A DNA stretch of 56,600 bases. Origin: Peptococcaceae bacterium UBA5767. GTDB lineage: Bacteria > Bacillota > TC1 > UBA5767. The notes under the pieces were generated by a model. It was not told where the DNA came from. It was given only the letters and a program-made list of their open reading frames with translations, and ran no database searches. Below, piece after piece: positions 1 through 8,643 of this stretch; positions within the stretch are counted from its first letter, which is position 1; each line of letters opens with the position of its first letter. The stretch lies in the NCBI GenBank assembly GCA_002418765.1, contig DIET01000034.1, forward strand, positions 1 through 56,600, written 5' to 3'. The translations under genes were made by a program, and so were the position numbers.

Positions 1-30
1 GTATTATACGTGTCTCATTGAACGATGTCA

Positions 31-84
31 AATAGATAGCATCAGGATACCTCTCTTAATAGATAGCATCAGGATACCTCTCTT
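31..84. repeat. Tandem direct repeat, 2 x 27 bp
   Basis: Two adjacent identical 27-bp copies, 31-57 and 58-84. They lie in the gene-free 1-286 stretch, in which I see no coding frame. A copy of a 17-bp IS-end-like motif follows at 101-117. Confidence 0.85.
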
Positions 85-286
85 AATTGAAAATCCTATT
101 TGCATAAGTAAATTCCATGTTCTGAACAAAAAAGACGAACACTCCCAATTCCAATGAGCAGTTCCATTTGATTTTTAAATCATGCAATAATTATTACTGG
201 CATATTCTACTGGTATCTTTTAGATAAATCTCATTTGGTATAATTATGTTTGCAAAATAATGATAAAAAATTCAGCCTATAATCCA

Positions 287-910
287 TCATATCAAGGCAC
301 GGAAGGCAAAACTCGCTCCAAAAACAACCAAAACTGCTCCCAAGCCCAGTACAATGATCCGATAGAGATTTTGCTTGATAAATCTGCGGGTCGTCCCCAC
401 CAATACAGAAATCATCCCATACCACAAATAGTCCGCGGTAATATGCCCAACAAAAAAAACAGCAATACCTACAAGACCAAACCCACGATAAGCCTGCAAC
501 AAAAATCCCAGTCCAATAACTGCCCACCAAAGGAGAAAGTAAGGATTGGCCGCACTGATGATGAACCCAGACAAAACCATGTTTCTAGCGCTACTCCGAC
601 TGGGTTTCCCCTCCACCTGGATCTTATTTTTCCATGACTTGTAAATCATCTCTGCTCCCATCACGATGAGCAATACCCCTCCGACGATCCCTATCAGCAT
701 CTGGGCAGCACTGGATTGCAGAATCATGTCAAAGCCCAAAAAAATGAACACAATAAGCATGACTTCTAGTAAAGCATGTCCTGTGATGATCATGATTCCA
801 GCTCTTGGGCCATGGATTAATGACTCATCTACGGTATACGTCAAAAGAGGTCCTGGCATCATGGCCCCGGAAAAAGCCAGCAGCATCGAACTTAAAAATA
901 TGGTGCTCAT
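287..910 (-). CDS. LysE-family amino acid/metabolite exporter
   Basis: A membrane protein of about 207 residues with five to six hydrophobic segments. The N-terminal GAMMPGPLLTYTV segment fits the LysE/RhtB exporter family, which usually carries a PGP motif in the first helix and is about 200 residues long. I chose the internal ATG at 910, not the longer frame from 970, because a GGAAGG ribosome binding site sits 8 bases upstream and the family N-terminus starts there. It is separated from the next operon by that operon's terminator and has no clear partner. The exported substrate cannot be told; an amino acid is the family default. Confidence 0.85.
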   Translation of the reverse strand: MSTIFLSSMLLAFSGAMMPGPLLTYTVDESLIHGPRAGIMIITGHALLEVMLIVFIFLGFDMILQSSAAQMLIGIVGGVLLIVMGAEMIYKSWKNKIQVEGKPSRSSARNMVLSGFIISAANPYFLLWWAVIGLGFLLQAYRGFGLVGIAVFFVGHITADYLWYGMISVLVGTTRRFIKQNLYRIIVLGLGAVLVVFGASFAFRALI

Positions 911-1074
911 AGGTTTTCCCTTCCTTCTCCCCACTATCTGAATCGTTGTCAGCAACCACATCGCTGTCATCTGGCCATCATTGTACCTTGTCTTTATTTT
1001 TCTGTCAGCGTCCCATGACCAATATTCTCACTTTTTTCAAAACATTTCCTTCCTTACCATTGAATAGTTATCAT

Positions 1075-1105
1075 AAAAATGGTTCACGCAAAGAGTGCGT
1101 GAACC
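1075..1105 (-). terminator. Rho-independent terminator of the AOR operon
   Basis: Perfect 10-bp stem (1081-1090 / 1096-1105) with a 5-base loop, followed on the minus strand by five T. It lies 5 bases after the stop of the MoaD-like gene and marks the end of the long minus-strand operon. Confidence 0.85.
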
Positions 1106-1109
1106 AATC

Positions 1110-1316
1110 TTAGCCACCTGCAAGAGGCTTGATAATCCGTAATTCATCAAAAGGTTGCAATAGAACAACATCATATTCTTTTTGCAGAAGTTTTTTACCA
1201 TTTAGGTAAACAATGGCTTGTTTGCCAAGTTTCATTTCATCAAGCATATACCTTACATTGCTTCCTTGTGGGATCTGTTGGATCTGACCATTTAAGGTAA
1301 CATCCAGCATCTTCAT
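1110..1316 (-). CDS. MoaD/ThiS-like beta-grasp sulfur carrier protein
   Basis: A 68-residue protein ending in Gly-Gly (PLAGG), the C-terminal tail that MoaD and ThiS proteins use to carry sulfur as a thiocarboxylate. A VxLNGK segment mid-protein also fits the ubiquitin-like fold. I place the start at the ATG at 1316, which overlaps the stop codon of the upstream oxidoreductase as ATGA; a longer frame from 1331 also exists. Sitting last in an operon directly after a tungsten-type oxidoreductase suggests it supplies dithiolene sulfur for that enzyme's tungstopterin cofactor. That role is inferred from position. No MoaE-like or activating E1-like gene is in the window. Confidence 0.8.
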   Translation of the reverse strand: MKMLDVTLNGQIQQIPQGSNVRYMLDEMKLGKQAIVYLNGKKLLQKEYDVVLLQPFDELRIIKPLAGG

Positions 1317-3205
1317 GACTGTATCAGCCACCCAAGCGATAGTCTCCTCAGTGTTCCCTCTTCAGGATTGCCCGTCTTAGCACTCCATCCAGCCATTTGG
1401 TAATAATGATCGACAGCAGTCTGAAATGCTTGTTCATCGATACCGATACCAACAGAAGGACCATTTTTAAGTTTTTCAAACATTCGGGCCGGAAGTTTAT
1501 CTTCCGCTTTGGTAAATCCTTCCCGCGCATTGAAAACCCTCATCATGTTAATGCGTCTCTCGCCGACCCGCATCAATTCAAACAAAGAAGTATCCCATCC
1601 AATACCCACCTTGCATAGCTTGACGATATCATCTGGTCCGTACAACTGCCAAGTAGGTCCCCAAACAAACTGACATAAACATAAAGTATCCAAGACAGAA
1701 TAGAAGCACTGGGAATCAAAGGCAAACTGCACCTTGTAGTCGTCCAGGCCATAAGAATCTTCTTCACCATGCAAAATGCCCAATTTACCCAACCATATTC
1801 GTTCCTGGCTATCTTCTGGCATCATCAGCAATGGATCATTTTCACTGGATTGATGATCGCATCCAAACGGATTGACAGCATAGACAACGCCCAGTCCTGG
1901 TTTGTACTGGGGCATGTGGGCTGCCATTTCTTCTCCTTTGACAGACATGGAATAAGCTTCTGCGCCCTTCCCAATACGAAGAGACGCCTGCTTGCTTCCT
2001 TCTGCCAACATCGTAGCAAAAGCACCCTCTTTACGGGCAATGCGCTCAATCAACGTCAACATGGACTCTGCTTCACCAAAGCCTAGTGCCAAACCATCTG
2101 TCTCTTTTTCCCCGATCAAACCTTTCTCAAAACACTCCATGGCAAACGAAATGGTAGCACCACAAGAAATCGTATCCAAACCATACATATTGCATAGTTG
2201 GTTGGCCTTTGCTATAGTTTCAAGATCATAAATACCACAGTAGGAACCAAAGGTCGCAATGGTTTCATATTCAGGTCCACCATACTTGGCATCAACCTGA
2301 TCTGGAATACTAACAACTCTTTTACACCGAACTGCACAGGCAAAACAGGTGTCTCTTTTTTCCAAAATGGTTGCTTTCATTGCTTCACCGGTAATCTTTG
2401 AAGCGTCTTCACCGGAAAAACCCGATTGCCAATTGTTGGTAACCAAAAAACCAATATCATTAAAAGCAGCCAAATCACCTGCCGTACCAATATCAGCCAG
2501 ACCACTAACTGCATCATTGTGTTTCAATCTATCTTTGGCTTCTCTGGCCAAGCTTAGAAACCCTTCAGTATCAGAAGGTTCACAACGTGTACCTTTTTTC
2601 AATACGACCGCTTTTAAATTTTTGGATCCCATCACGGCACCCATCCCTGTTCGGCCATTGGCTCTAGAGCTCATACTTAGGATACAAGCATAGCTGACCA
2701 GGTTTTCGCCACCAGGGCCAATTTGGGCTACCTCCAGATCATCGTCACCAAGCTCCTGCCGCAAAATGGCTTCAGCCTCCCCTGTTACTTTACCCCAGAT
2801 TGACTCAGCCGAGCGAATTGTCACCTCATCATGATCAATCAAAATATAGACAGGGTTTTCTGCTTTTCCTTTCACCACTATGGCATCATAGCCATTGGCT
2901 TTAAGACGAGCCGGGAAAAAGCCACCAGATTGACTGTCCCCAATCGCTCCTGTCAATGGGCTTTTGGCTGCCACCACCAACCGGCTTATACCACTGATGG
3001 GTAGGCCTGTCAAAGGAGATACAGCAAACACCAAAACATTATCCGGCGAAAGGGCTGGTGTTCCTGGAACCATTTGTTGGAGAATCAAATACGTCGCCAA
3101 CGCTGATCCTCCTGGATACAATCTGTATGTCTCACCTGGCAGATCAATCGTTTGGATTGACTGATTACTTAAATTAATTTCTAAAATATGTCCATCTGGA
3201 AACAT
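1313..3205 (-). CDS. Aldehyde:ferredoxin oxidoreductase (tungsten-type AOR)
   Basis: About 630 residues, the usual family length of 600-630. AORs interconvert aldehydes and carboxylic acids using ferredoxin, with a tungsten bis-pterin and one [4Fe-4S] cluster. Visible signatures are the N-terminal PGGSALATYLI and SPLTGAIGDSQSGGFF segments, SRANGRTGMGAVMGSKNLKA in the cofactor domain, CFACAVRC (C-x2-C-x3-C, three cluster ligands) and a later Cys in LCLCQFVWG as the likely fourth ligand. I chose the ATG at 3205, preceded by GAGG, over a GTG at 3217. It follows livF by 18 bases and overlaps the MoaD-like gene by 4, so it is translated with the importer. The substrate is unknown; a carboxylate or aldehyde taken up or formed by the operon is the likely target. 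Confidence 0.93.
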   Translation of the reverse strand: MFPDGHILEINLSNQSIQTIDLPGETYRLYPGGSALATYLILQQMVPGTPALSPDNVLVFAVSPLTGLPISGISRLVVAAKSPLTGAIGDSQSGGFFPARLKANGYDAIVVKGKAENPVYILIDHDEVTIRSAESIWGKVTGEAEAILRQELGDDDLEVAQIGPGGENLVSYACILSMSSRANGRTGMGAVMGSKNLKAVVLKKGTRCEPSDTEGFLSLAREAKDRLKHNDAVSGLADIGTAGDLAAFNDIGFLVTNNWQSGFSGEDASKITGEAMKATILEKRDTCFACAVRCKRVVSIPDQVDAKYGGPEYETIATFGSYCGIYDLETIAKANQLCNMYGLDTISCGATISFAMECFEKGLIGEKETDGLALGFGEAESMLTLIERIARKEGAFATMLAEGSKQASLRIGKGAEAYSMSVKGEEMAAHMPQYKPGLGVVYAVNPFGCDHQSSENDPLLMMPEDSQERIWLGKLGILHGEEDSYGLDDYKVQFAFDSQCFYSVLDTLCLCQFVWGPTWQLYGPDDIVKLCKVGIGWDTSLFELMRVGERRINMMRVFNAREGFTKAEDKLPARMFEKLKNGPSVGIGIDEQAFQTAVDHYYQMAGWSAKTGNPEEGTLRRLSLGWLIQS

Positions 3206-3223
3206 CGTATTCCTCACAATCCC

Positions 3224-3934
3224 CTATTCGATCAAGCCCAAATAAGTTTTCCGAACATACTGATCCGCCAATACATCCTGCGTCGGACCAGACAGCATAA
3301 CTTCCCCATTTTCAATAAAATATACATCCTCAGCAAAAGCAGAAACCAAATCCATATTTTCATCTGAGAGAATAACACTCGTTCCCAAGTTACCAATTTT
3401 TTTAAGTGTCTCACCCATTTCTTCTACCAAATTGGGCTGAAGTCCCAAGGTCGGTTCGTCCAACATCAATAACTTGGGTAACCCCATCAAACCCCGACCC
3501 ACGGCCAACATTCTTAGTTCTCCGCCAGACAAAGTATTGGCTTTTCTGCTTTTTAAAAGTTCCAATTTGGGGAACAGCGACAAAACCAGTTCCATTTGTT
3601 CATCCTGTTTTTTGGAAGCTCTTTTGGAGTAAGCCCCCATCAAAAGATTCTCATAAATGGTCATGTCTGGAAACAGATGACCACCTTCTGGGACGAGAAT
3701 AATGCCCATTTCAACAATCTTCTGGGGATTTAGCCCTGTAATATCTACCCCGTCGAACATAATCTTTCCCTGATGCGGCTTCCACATACCGGAAATAGAG
3801 AGCATGGTGGTACTTTTCCCATGTCCATTGGGTCCGATAATGCCAATTCGCTGATTGTCTCCCACCTCGAGACTCAAGCCACGCAGTATATCTATTTCAC
3901 CAATTTTTAAATGAATATCATCAACTTTCAGCAA
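3224..3934 (-). CDS. livF: Branched-chain-type ABC transporter ATPase (LivF-like)
   Basis: 236 residues, the normal LivF length. Walker A is GPNGHGKST, the signature is LSGGELRMLAVGRGL and Walker B is LLMLDEPTLGL. Start is the TTG at 3934, with AAGGGGTG 7 bases upstream; it overlaps the end of livG by 14 bases, so the two ATPases are probably translationally coupled. With LivG it powers uptake through LivH and LivM. The Liv family also imports amides, urea and aromatic acids, so the name does not fix the substrate. Confidence 0.93.
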   Translation of the reverse strand: MLKVDDIHLKIGEIDILRGLSLEVGDNQRIGIIGPNGHGKSTTMLSISGMWKPHQGKIMFDGVDITGLNPQKIVEMGIILVPEGGHLFPDMTIYENLLMGAYSKRASKKQDEQMELVLSLFPKLELLKSRKANTLSGGELRMLAVGRGLMGLPKLLMLDEPTLGLQPNLVEEMGETLKKIGNLGTSVILSDENMDLVSAFAEDVYFIENGEVMLSGPTQDVLADQYVRKTYLGLIE

Positions 3935-4685
3935 TGTCTTTCACCCCTTTGGCAGTCCTTTTCCCCAAGTATTTTTCAATCACTAACTCATTGGTGCAAA
4001 CATGTGATGGCGGCCCCATACATAACTTCTTCCCTGCATCCATGATCATGACCCGATCGGAAATATTCATAAGAACCTGCATATTGTGTTCAATGAGCAT
4101 CACTGTAATTCCTTTTTCTCCAATTTTCCGTATCAACTCAATCGATTCCTTGGCTTCAGAAATATTGAGTCCGGCACAAGGCTCATCAAGAATCAACAGA
4201 CTAGGTTCTGCAATCAAAGCGATAGCCATCATGAGTTTTTTCTTATCATTCACCAGCAGTTTCCCGGCAATTCTGTCCAACGGTTTGTCCAGATTCACAA
4301 AATCCAAAACTTCTTTGATCTTATCCATGTTGCTTTGCAACCGGTTATGATTTTTGCCAAAGGTACTACCTATAATCATATTGTCCAAAATGGACAACGA
4401 TTCGAACACAGTCGGGTTTTGAAACGTCCTTCCGATGCCCTCATGACAGATTTTATGAGAAGGCATTTTATGGATGGGTTTGTCATGGAAGAAAATATGA
4501 CCGCTGTTGGGAGGGATGACTTGGGTAATGATATTCATAAGTGTTGTTTTTCCTGATCCATTGGGTCCGGCAATACCAAAAATTTCTCCCTCATAAACTT
4601 CAAAACTCAGTCCATCGACGGCACGTAAACTTCCGAACAATCTTGAGGCATTTTCTACGCGAAGTATCGCTTTTTTGTCTTCCAT
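3921..4685 (-). CDS. livG: Branched-chain-type ABC transporter ATPase (LivG-like)
   Basis: 254 residues with Walker A GPNGSGKTT, Walker B LLILDEPCAGL and H-loop VMLIEHNM. The normal LivG signature (LSYGQQ-like) is replaced by LLVNDKKKL before the Walker B strand, so the canonical ABC signature is degenerate in this subunit while LivF keeps a clean LSGGE. I chose the ATG at 4685, 7 bases from GGAGG, over an overlapping GTG at 4688. The stop of livM is 2 bases away. Confidence 0.92.
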   Translation of the reverse strand: MEDKKAILRVENASRLFGSLRAVDGLSFEVYEGEIFGIAGPNGSGKTTLMNIITQVIPPNSGHIFFHDKPIHKMPSHKICHEGIGRTFQNPTVFESLSILDNMIIGSTFGKNHNRLQSNMDKIKEVLDFVNLDKPLDRIAGKLLVNDKKKLMMAIALIAEPSLLILDEPCAGLNISEAKESIELIRKIGEKGITVMLIEHNMQVLMNISDRVMIMDAGKKLCMGPPSHVCTNELVIEKYLGKRTAKGVKDIAES

Positions 4686-4687
4686 CA

Positions 4688-5671
4688 CTACACCTCCAAC
4701 TCCTCAGATTTCTTTTTCCCGCGGCTCTTCCATCGTTCCCATCGCTTATTGCCTTCTTGGATGAGACCATCCGGTGCGAAAAGCAATACCAAAATGATCA
4801 CGGCACCAACCAGAATAGGACGATAATCTTCCAGTCCGCTAAAGATTTCCATGAAGAATGTAATGATAAAGCTGCCAATCATAGGCCCAAGAAGTGTGCC
4901 CATGCCTCCAATCACAATCATACCCAAGGCATTTACAATCAGGGTGAAAGAGAAAATTTCTGTCCCAATCACAGATAAATAACTTGCATAAAAGGCTCCG
5001 GCCACGCCAGAGACAAAGGCAGCCATAACAAAGGTCATTAATTTGAATTTATATGGATTGATCCCAGTACTATTGGCCAGTATATCCGAATCCCGGATAG
5101 CCATCAGTGCCTTGCCAATATAGGAGCGTACCACCATCCAATTGAGGAGCACTGAAACAGCAAGCAGCGCCAAAATCACATAGTAGAGCTGCCAGTTCTG
5201 TAGAGCTACACCAGCCATGCGAAATCTCGGTACAACCAAACCCATGGAACCACCTGTGATTTCGCGAAAATGGTCTGTCAGTTCTTTGATTCCATAATGG
5301 AATGCATACGTTAAGAGAATCAAATAAATTCCTTTGACACGTAGAGCCGGCAACCCGATAATCAAGCTCACCAGAGCTGCAAATATTCCCCCAACCAGTA
5401 AACCAAGCCAAGGAGAAATCATGAGCTCATTGATGAAGATCCCAGACATATATCCCCCAACAGCAAATAAGGAGATTTGAGCGATATGGAACATGCCTCC
5501 ATAGCCTAGTGTAAGATTCCAGTTGTTGACCACTACGCCCCAAACACACGTCATGATTACCAAATGCATGATGTATGCATTCTTGATAAACAAGGGTAAG
5601 GCCAGTAGTGACAACACCATCAGTATATAGAACAACAATAGTTTTCGATTATTATCAGTAGTTTTCAACAT
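4688..5671 (-). CDS. livM: Branched-chain-type ABC transporter permease (LivM-like)
   Basis: About 327 residues with 8-10 hydrophobic segments and the LivM-type cytoplasmic loop (SYIGKALMAIRDSDILANSTG), which contacts the ATPase. The charged C-terminal tail after LFAPDGLIQEG is typical. Start taken at the ATG at 5671, behind AAAGG, instead of GTG 5680. Partner of LivH in the membrane. Confidence 0.92.
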   Translation of the reverse strand: MLKTTDNNRKLLLFYILMVLSLLALPLFIKNAYIMHLVIMTCVWGVVVNNWNLTLGYGGMFHIAQISLFAVGGYMSGIFINELMISPWLGLLVGGIFAALVSLIIGLPALRVKGIYLILLTYAFHYGIKELTDHFREITGGSMGLVVPRFRMAGVALQNWQLYYVILALLAVSVLLNWMVVRSYIGKALMAIRDSDILANSTGINPYKFKLMTFVMAAFVSGVAGAFYASYLSVIGTEIFSFTLIVNALGMIVIGGMGTLLGPMIGSFIITFFMEIFSGLEDYRPILVGAVIILVLLFAPDGLIQEGNKRWERWKSRGKKKSEELEV

Positions 5672-5691
5672 TGGCAACACCTTTCCTTGCT

Positions 5692-6558
5692 CTAGGCTTT
5701 TCGGTTACTGACTCCGAATAGTCCTTGTGGCCTAAAGATGAGTATCATAATCATAATGATGAAAAGCATCATAGGCGCCCAAGTTACTCCTATGTATCTT
5801 CCTACCAGGACTTCGACCATAGCAACAATAAAAGCCGCAATAACCGTTCCTTTCAAGCTGCCCAGTCCTCCTAGAATGACAATGATAAAAGCTTTTACCA
5901 TAGGGGATTCGCCCATATGTGGGCTTACGAAATAAATAGGGCCAAGTAGCATACCAGCTATACCAGCAAGCATTGTTGCAACCCCTAGTGTCGTGCTATA
6001 CACCCTGCGGGTATTGATCCCACTTAAAATGGCTCCCACCTGATCTTGCGACACCGCTCTGATAGAACGACCGGTTTTGGTCCTCTGTAGAATAAACCAC
6101 AAAACAACCAGGGTAAATGCCGTAATCAAAATGGTAAGCAACTCCTGTACGGTGGCTTGCAATGGACCGATTTTAATCAGTTGATCGACCAAAGGCCTCA
6201 TGAATTTTTGACGTCCACCAAAAACAATATGATAGACTTGCGCCATGATACTTGAAAGCGCTACCGTAGCAATAAATATGTTGGTATCATTTTTGGCAAA
6301 AAAAGGTTTAACCGTCAACCATTCAATGGCAATCCCCAAAACAAAGGAAGCCAGCAACATGGCAATGAAGGCAAACAGATAGGTAAAACCCAGGCTTTCT
6401 AAAGAAAACCATACGATATATGCCCCAAACGTAATGGCTGCGCCATGAGAAAAATTCAGATTTCTCAAAACACCCCATTGAAGACTCAGACCAATAGATG
6501 CCAATGCATAAATCGATCCTTGAATAAATGCTCTCAGTATTAGGTATAATAGATCCAC
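5692..6558 (-). CDS. livH: Branched-chain-type ABC transporter permease (LivH-like)
   Basis: About 288 residues, highly hydrophobic, with ASIGLSLQWGVLRNLNFSHG near the N-terminus and RTKTGRSIRAVSQDQVGA as the ATPase-contacting loop, both LivH hallmarks. It ends in FRPQGLFG, the usual LivH tail. Two GTG codons compete for the start. I prefer 6558, 8 bases after AAGAGG; the one at 6567 touches that motif. A hairpin separates it from the binding-protein gene upstream. Confidence 0.92.
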   Translation of the reverse strand: MDLLYLILRAFIQGSIYALASIGLSLQWGVLRNLNFSHGAAITFGAYIVWFSLESLGFTYLFAFIAMLLASFVLGIAIEWLTVKPFFAKNDTNIFIATVALSSIMAQVYHIVFGGRQKFMRPLVDQLIKIGPLQATVQELLTILITAFTLVVLWFILQRTKTGRSIRAVSQDQVGAILSGINTRRVYSTTLGVATMLAGIAGMLLGPIYFVSPHMGESPMVKAFIIVILGGLGSLKGTVIAAFIVAMVEVLVGRYIGVTWAPMMLFIIMIMILIFRPQGLFGVSNRKA

Positions 6559-6597
6559 AAACGTCACCTCTTCTACGTATTCACAGGTAGTAAAGAT

Positions 6598-6628
6598 GGA
6601 CAGTTGGCACTAGAAAGGCCAACTGTCC
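6598..6628 (-). terminator. Intercistronic hairpin between livK and livH
   Basis: Perfect 11-bp inverted repeat (6598-6608 / 6618-6628) with a 9-base loop in the 86-base gap between livK and livH. No T-run follows on the minus strand. It probably stabilises the livK message or terminates partially, giving more binding protein than permease. The role is inferred. Confidence 0.7.
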
Positions 6629-6644
6629 CTTCTTCACTCAATCA

Positions 6645-7889
6645 TTATTTATACCAAGGAGGCAATTTGAAAGCGTCTTGAGCTAGCTCTGGCGGATTGA
6701 TGACGATGTTCTGTTCATCCCACACTTGATAGGTAGCAAAAGGAATGCCGTCCATACCACTAATGGCCAATCTTGTTTCCGGATCAAAACGATAGGTTCC
6801 AATATTGCCTTCGTAGGCATAATCCGGATCCAGAAGTACGTCATTGACTTTTTCTTTATCAAAAGGATCCCCCGATTTTTCCATGGCATCGGCCACGATC
6901 ATCATAGCATCATAGACAAAACCGCCATAGGGATTGGGATATTCTCCCCAGCGTTCATTGTATTTTTCCCGGAAAGCATCACCCTTTTCTCCCAATAAGG
7001 AGGCCGCATAGTTCCAAATAACCCCATCTTGTTTGCCTGCCATGATTTCTTTAAACTCAGGGTAAGAAGGTGTGGCTTGCAAGAAGACCAGTGATTTGGT
7101 AGGATCTTGCAGAAAACTGGTTAAGAATGTGGCCGCATTGGCAGCCGTGTGATCAGTATAAATCACGATTGCCGGTTCCTCTTCACGAATTTTGCTCAAA
7201 ATAGGGGCAAATTCAGTATAGCGCTCATAAGGAATGGTTTCATCAACCACGATATCCCAACCATAAGAAGCAAATGTATCTCTCATTCCTTCGCCGCAAT
7301 ATAAGGAATATTCATTTTGAGACTTGACTACAGCTACTTTTTTGTTTTCAGGGCTGAAGTCGCCAGAGGCAATCAGATTTTCCACCATATCAGGAAATTC
7401 AGTCTGATATCTTACGTAGGTAGGAATCGCATTATGAATATAGGAATACTTGCCAGGTGTTTCTGCCATCAAGCGCTCTTGCGCTTGTGCATAACCATAA
7501 AGAACATAAGGAATTTTGTTTTCTTCCATGATGTCCAATTCCACCAAACTCGGATTAGCAAGGCCGGTAACCATGGCATCTACTTCATCTCTGGTAATCA
7601 GTCGGTTGATGACGGTAGTCACGGTAGATGGTTCCTGTCCCTCGACATCCCCTTTCACCAATTCAACCTGGTGTCCTAAAATTCCACCTGCTGCATTGAT
7701 ATCCTCAATGGCTAATGTGATACCTCGTTCCATATCACTACCTACTCCAGCAGATGTACCACTTAATGGAGCAGGAAATCCAATTTTAATAACCCTGTCT
7801 TCGGATGTATCGGACCCGGCGCAGGAAGCCACAGACATAAGCATGGCAAAAATTAGCAAAACTGTAAGTACTTTCTTCAAATGTTTCAT
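6645..7889 (-). CDS. livK: ABC transporter substrate-binding lipoprotein (LivK-like)
   Basis: 414 residues. A lipoprotein signal peptide ends at Cys23 (SVASC). It continues as a type I periplasmic-binding fold: IKIGFPAPLSGTSAGVGSDMERG at the N-terminus and LEDINAAGGILGHQVELV-like spacing are typical of the LivK family (Peripla_BP_6). It should be anchored outside the membrane and feed LivHMGF. The ligand cannot be read from the sequence; this family binds amino acids, amides, urea and aromatic acids. The gene lies between the ferredoxin gene and livH. Confidence 0.93.
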   Translation of the reverse strand: MKHLKKVLTVLLIFAMLMSVASCAGSDTSEDRVIKIGFPAPLSGTSAGVGSDMERGITLAIEDINAAGGILGHQVELVKGDVEGQEPSTVTTVINRLITRDEVDAMVTGLANPSLVELDIMEENKIPYVLYGYAQAQERLMAETPGKYSYIHNAIPTYVRYQTEFPDMVENLIASGDFSPENKKVAVVKSQNEYSLYCGEGMRDTFASYGWDIVVDETIPYERYTEFAPILSKIREEEPAIVIYTDHTAANAATFLTSFLQDPTKSLVFLQATPSYPEFKEIMAGKQDGVIWNYAASLLGEKGDAFREKYNERWGEYPNPYGGFVYDAMMIVADAMEKSGDPFDKEKVNDVLLDPDYAYEGNIGTYRFDPETRLAISGMDGIPFATYQVWDEQNIVINPPELAQDAFKLPPWYK

Positions 7890-7904
7890 TCAATTCACCC
7901 TCTC

Positions 7905-8297
7905 TTATTCGTTTTCTTTTTCTAAAATCAAGGCTTTTGTAGGGCAAGCCTTCACACAAGCAGGGTCTCCATCACATAAATCGCAAATCACCGGAATATC
8001 CGTATCCGGATTGATGAAAACAGCATCAAACGGGCAAGCATGATAACAAGCATGACATGCCTGGCATTCATCTGTCCTGATTCTCATCGTTTGAAATTCT
8101 TTTTCTCGGTAGATCACCTCATATGTACAGGCATAGGCACAGGCAGGTTTGACACAGCGCTGACAAATGAACAATTTTAGTTTGTCATTTACCCGTTTGA
8201 TTTCTAACCTAGCTGTGCGATCATCGTGAGCTTGAATGCAAGCTTCTGTACACAAACCACATTCTGTACATTTGTCGGCTAAAAATTTTATCTTCAT
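7905..8297 (-). CDS. Ferredoxin-type electron transfer protein, four cysteine clusters
   Basis: 130 residues with four cysteine groups: CTECGLCTEAC, CQRCVKPACAYAC, CQACHACYHACP and CDLCDGDPACVKACP. Sixteen ligand cysteines would hold up to four [4Fe-4S] clusters, the pattern of the HycB/CooF/DmsB-like electron-transfer family. It lies in the same operon as the AOR, so it is the likely electron acceptor or donor for that enzyme. It is not adjacent to the AOR gene (livK-F lie between), so the pairing is an inference. Confidence 0.9.
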   Translation of the reverse strand: MKIKFLADKCTECGLCTEACIQAHDDRTARLEIKRVNDKLKLFICQRCVKPACAYACTYEVIYREKEFQTMRIRTDECQACHACYHACPFDAVFINPDTDIPVICDLCDGDPACVKACPTKALILEKENE

Positions 8298-8308
8298 TTA
8301 GACACCTG

Positions 8309-8632
8309 CTATACTTTTCGGGTCACAATAAAAATACTTGTGAAGCCACGATCTTCCAAGGCAGAAAATGACAAATGCTGACTATGGGCAGGCAACAAAA
8401 TCATCTCTCCTTGTTTCACTGTGGTTTTCTCCCCCTCGATGTCAAAGATGGCTTCTCCATCAAGCAAATAACACCATTCAGCACAGTCACCATGACCATG
8501 TCTTTCAAGAGATTTACCTTGGTCACAGGTAAAAATACCCACCTCGAGACTCCCACAACATTCTTCTTGTTCCAACAAATGGATAACCTGACCAAATGAT
8601 TCCTCTGTGATTTGAACTGATAGCTTTGACAT
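8309..8632 (-). CDS. Single-domain cupin protein
   Basis: 107 residues. The core GHGDCAEWCYLLDGEAIFDIEGE matches cupin motif 1 and LPAHSQHLS matches motif 2, with His residues available to hold a metal. Small cupins of this type are isomerases, dioxygenase-like enzymes or ligand sensors. Eleven bases separate it from the ferredoxin gene, and it probably acts in the same pathway. No specific reaction can be assigned. Confidence 0.8.
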   Translation of the reverse strand: MSKLSVQITEESFGQVIHLLEQEECCGSLEVGIFTCDQGKSLERHGHGDCAEWCYLLDGEAIFDIEGEKTTVKQGEMILLPAHSQHLSFSALEDRGFTSIFIVTRKV

Positions 8633-8643
8633 GACCAGCCTCC

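Noticed and set aside
260..941. Plus-strand frames (260-637 and 666-941) opposite the LysE gene
   Set aside because: They are shadows of the minus-strand exporter, with no ribosome binding site or family features.
1397..3164. Several plus-strand frames opposite the AOR gene
   Set aside because: The minus-strand AOR has full motif support; the opposite frames have low-complexity, unfamiliar sequence.
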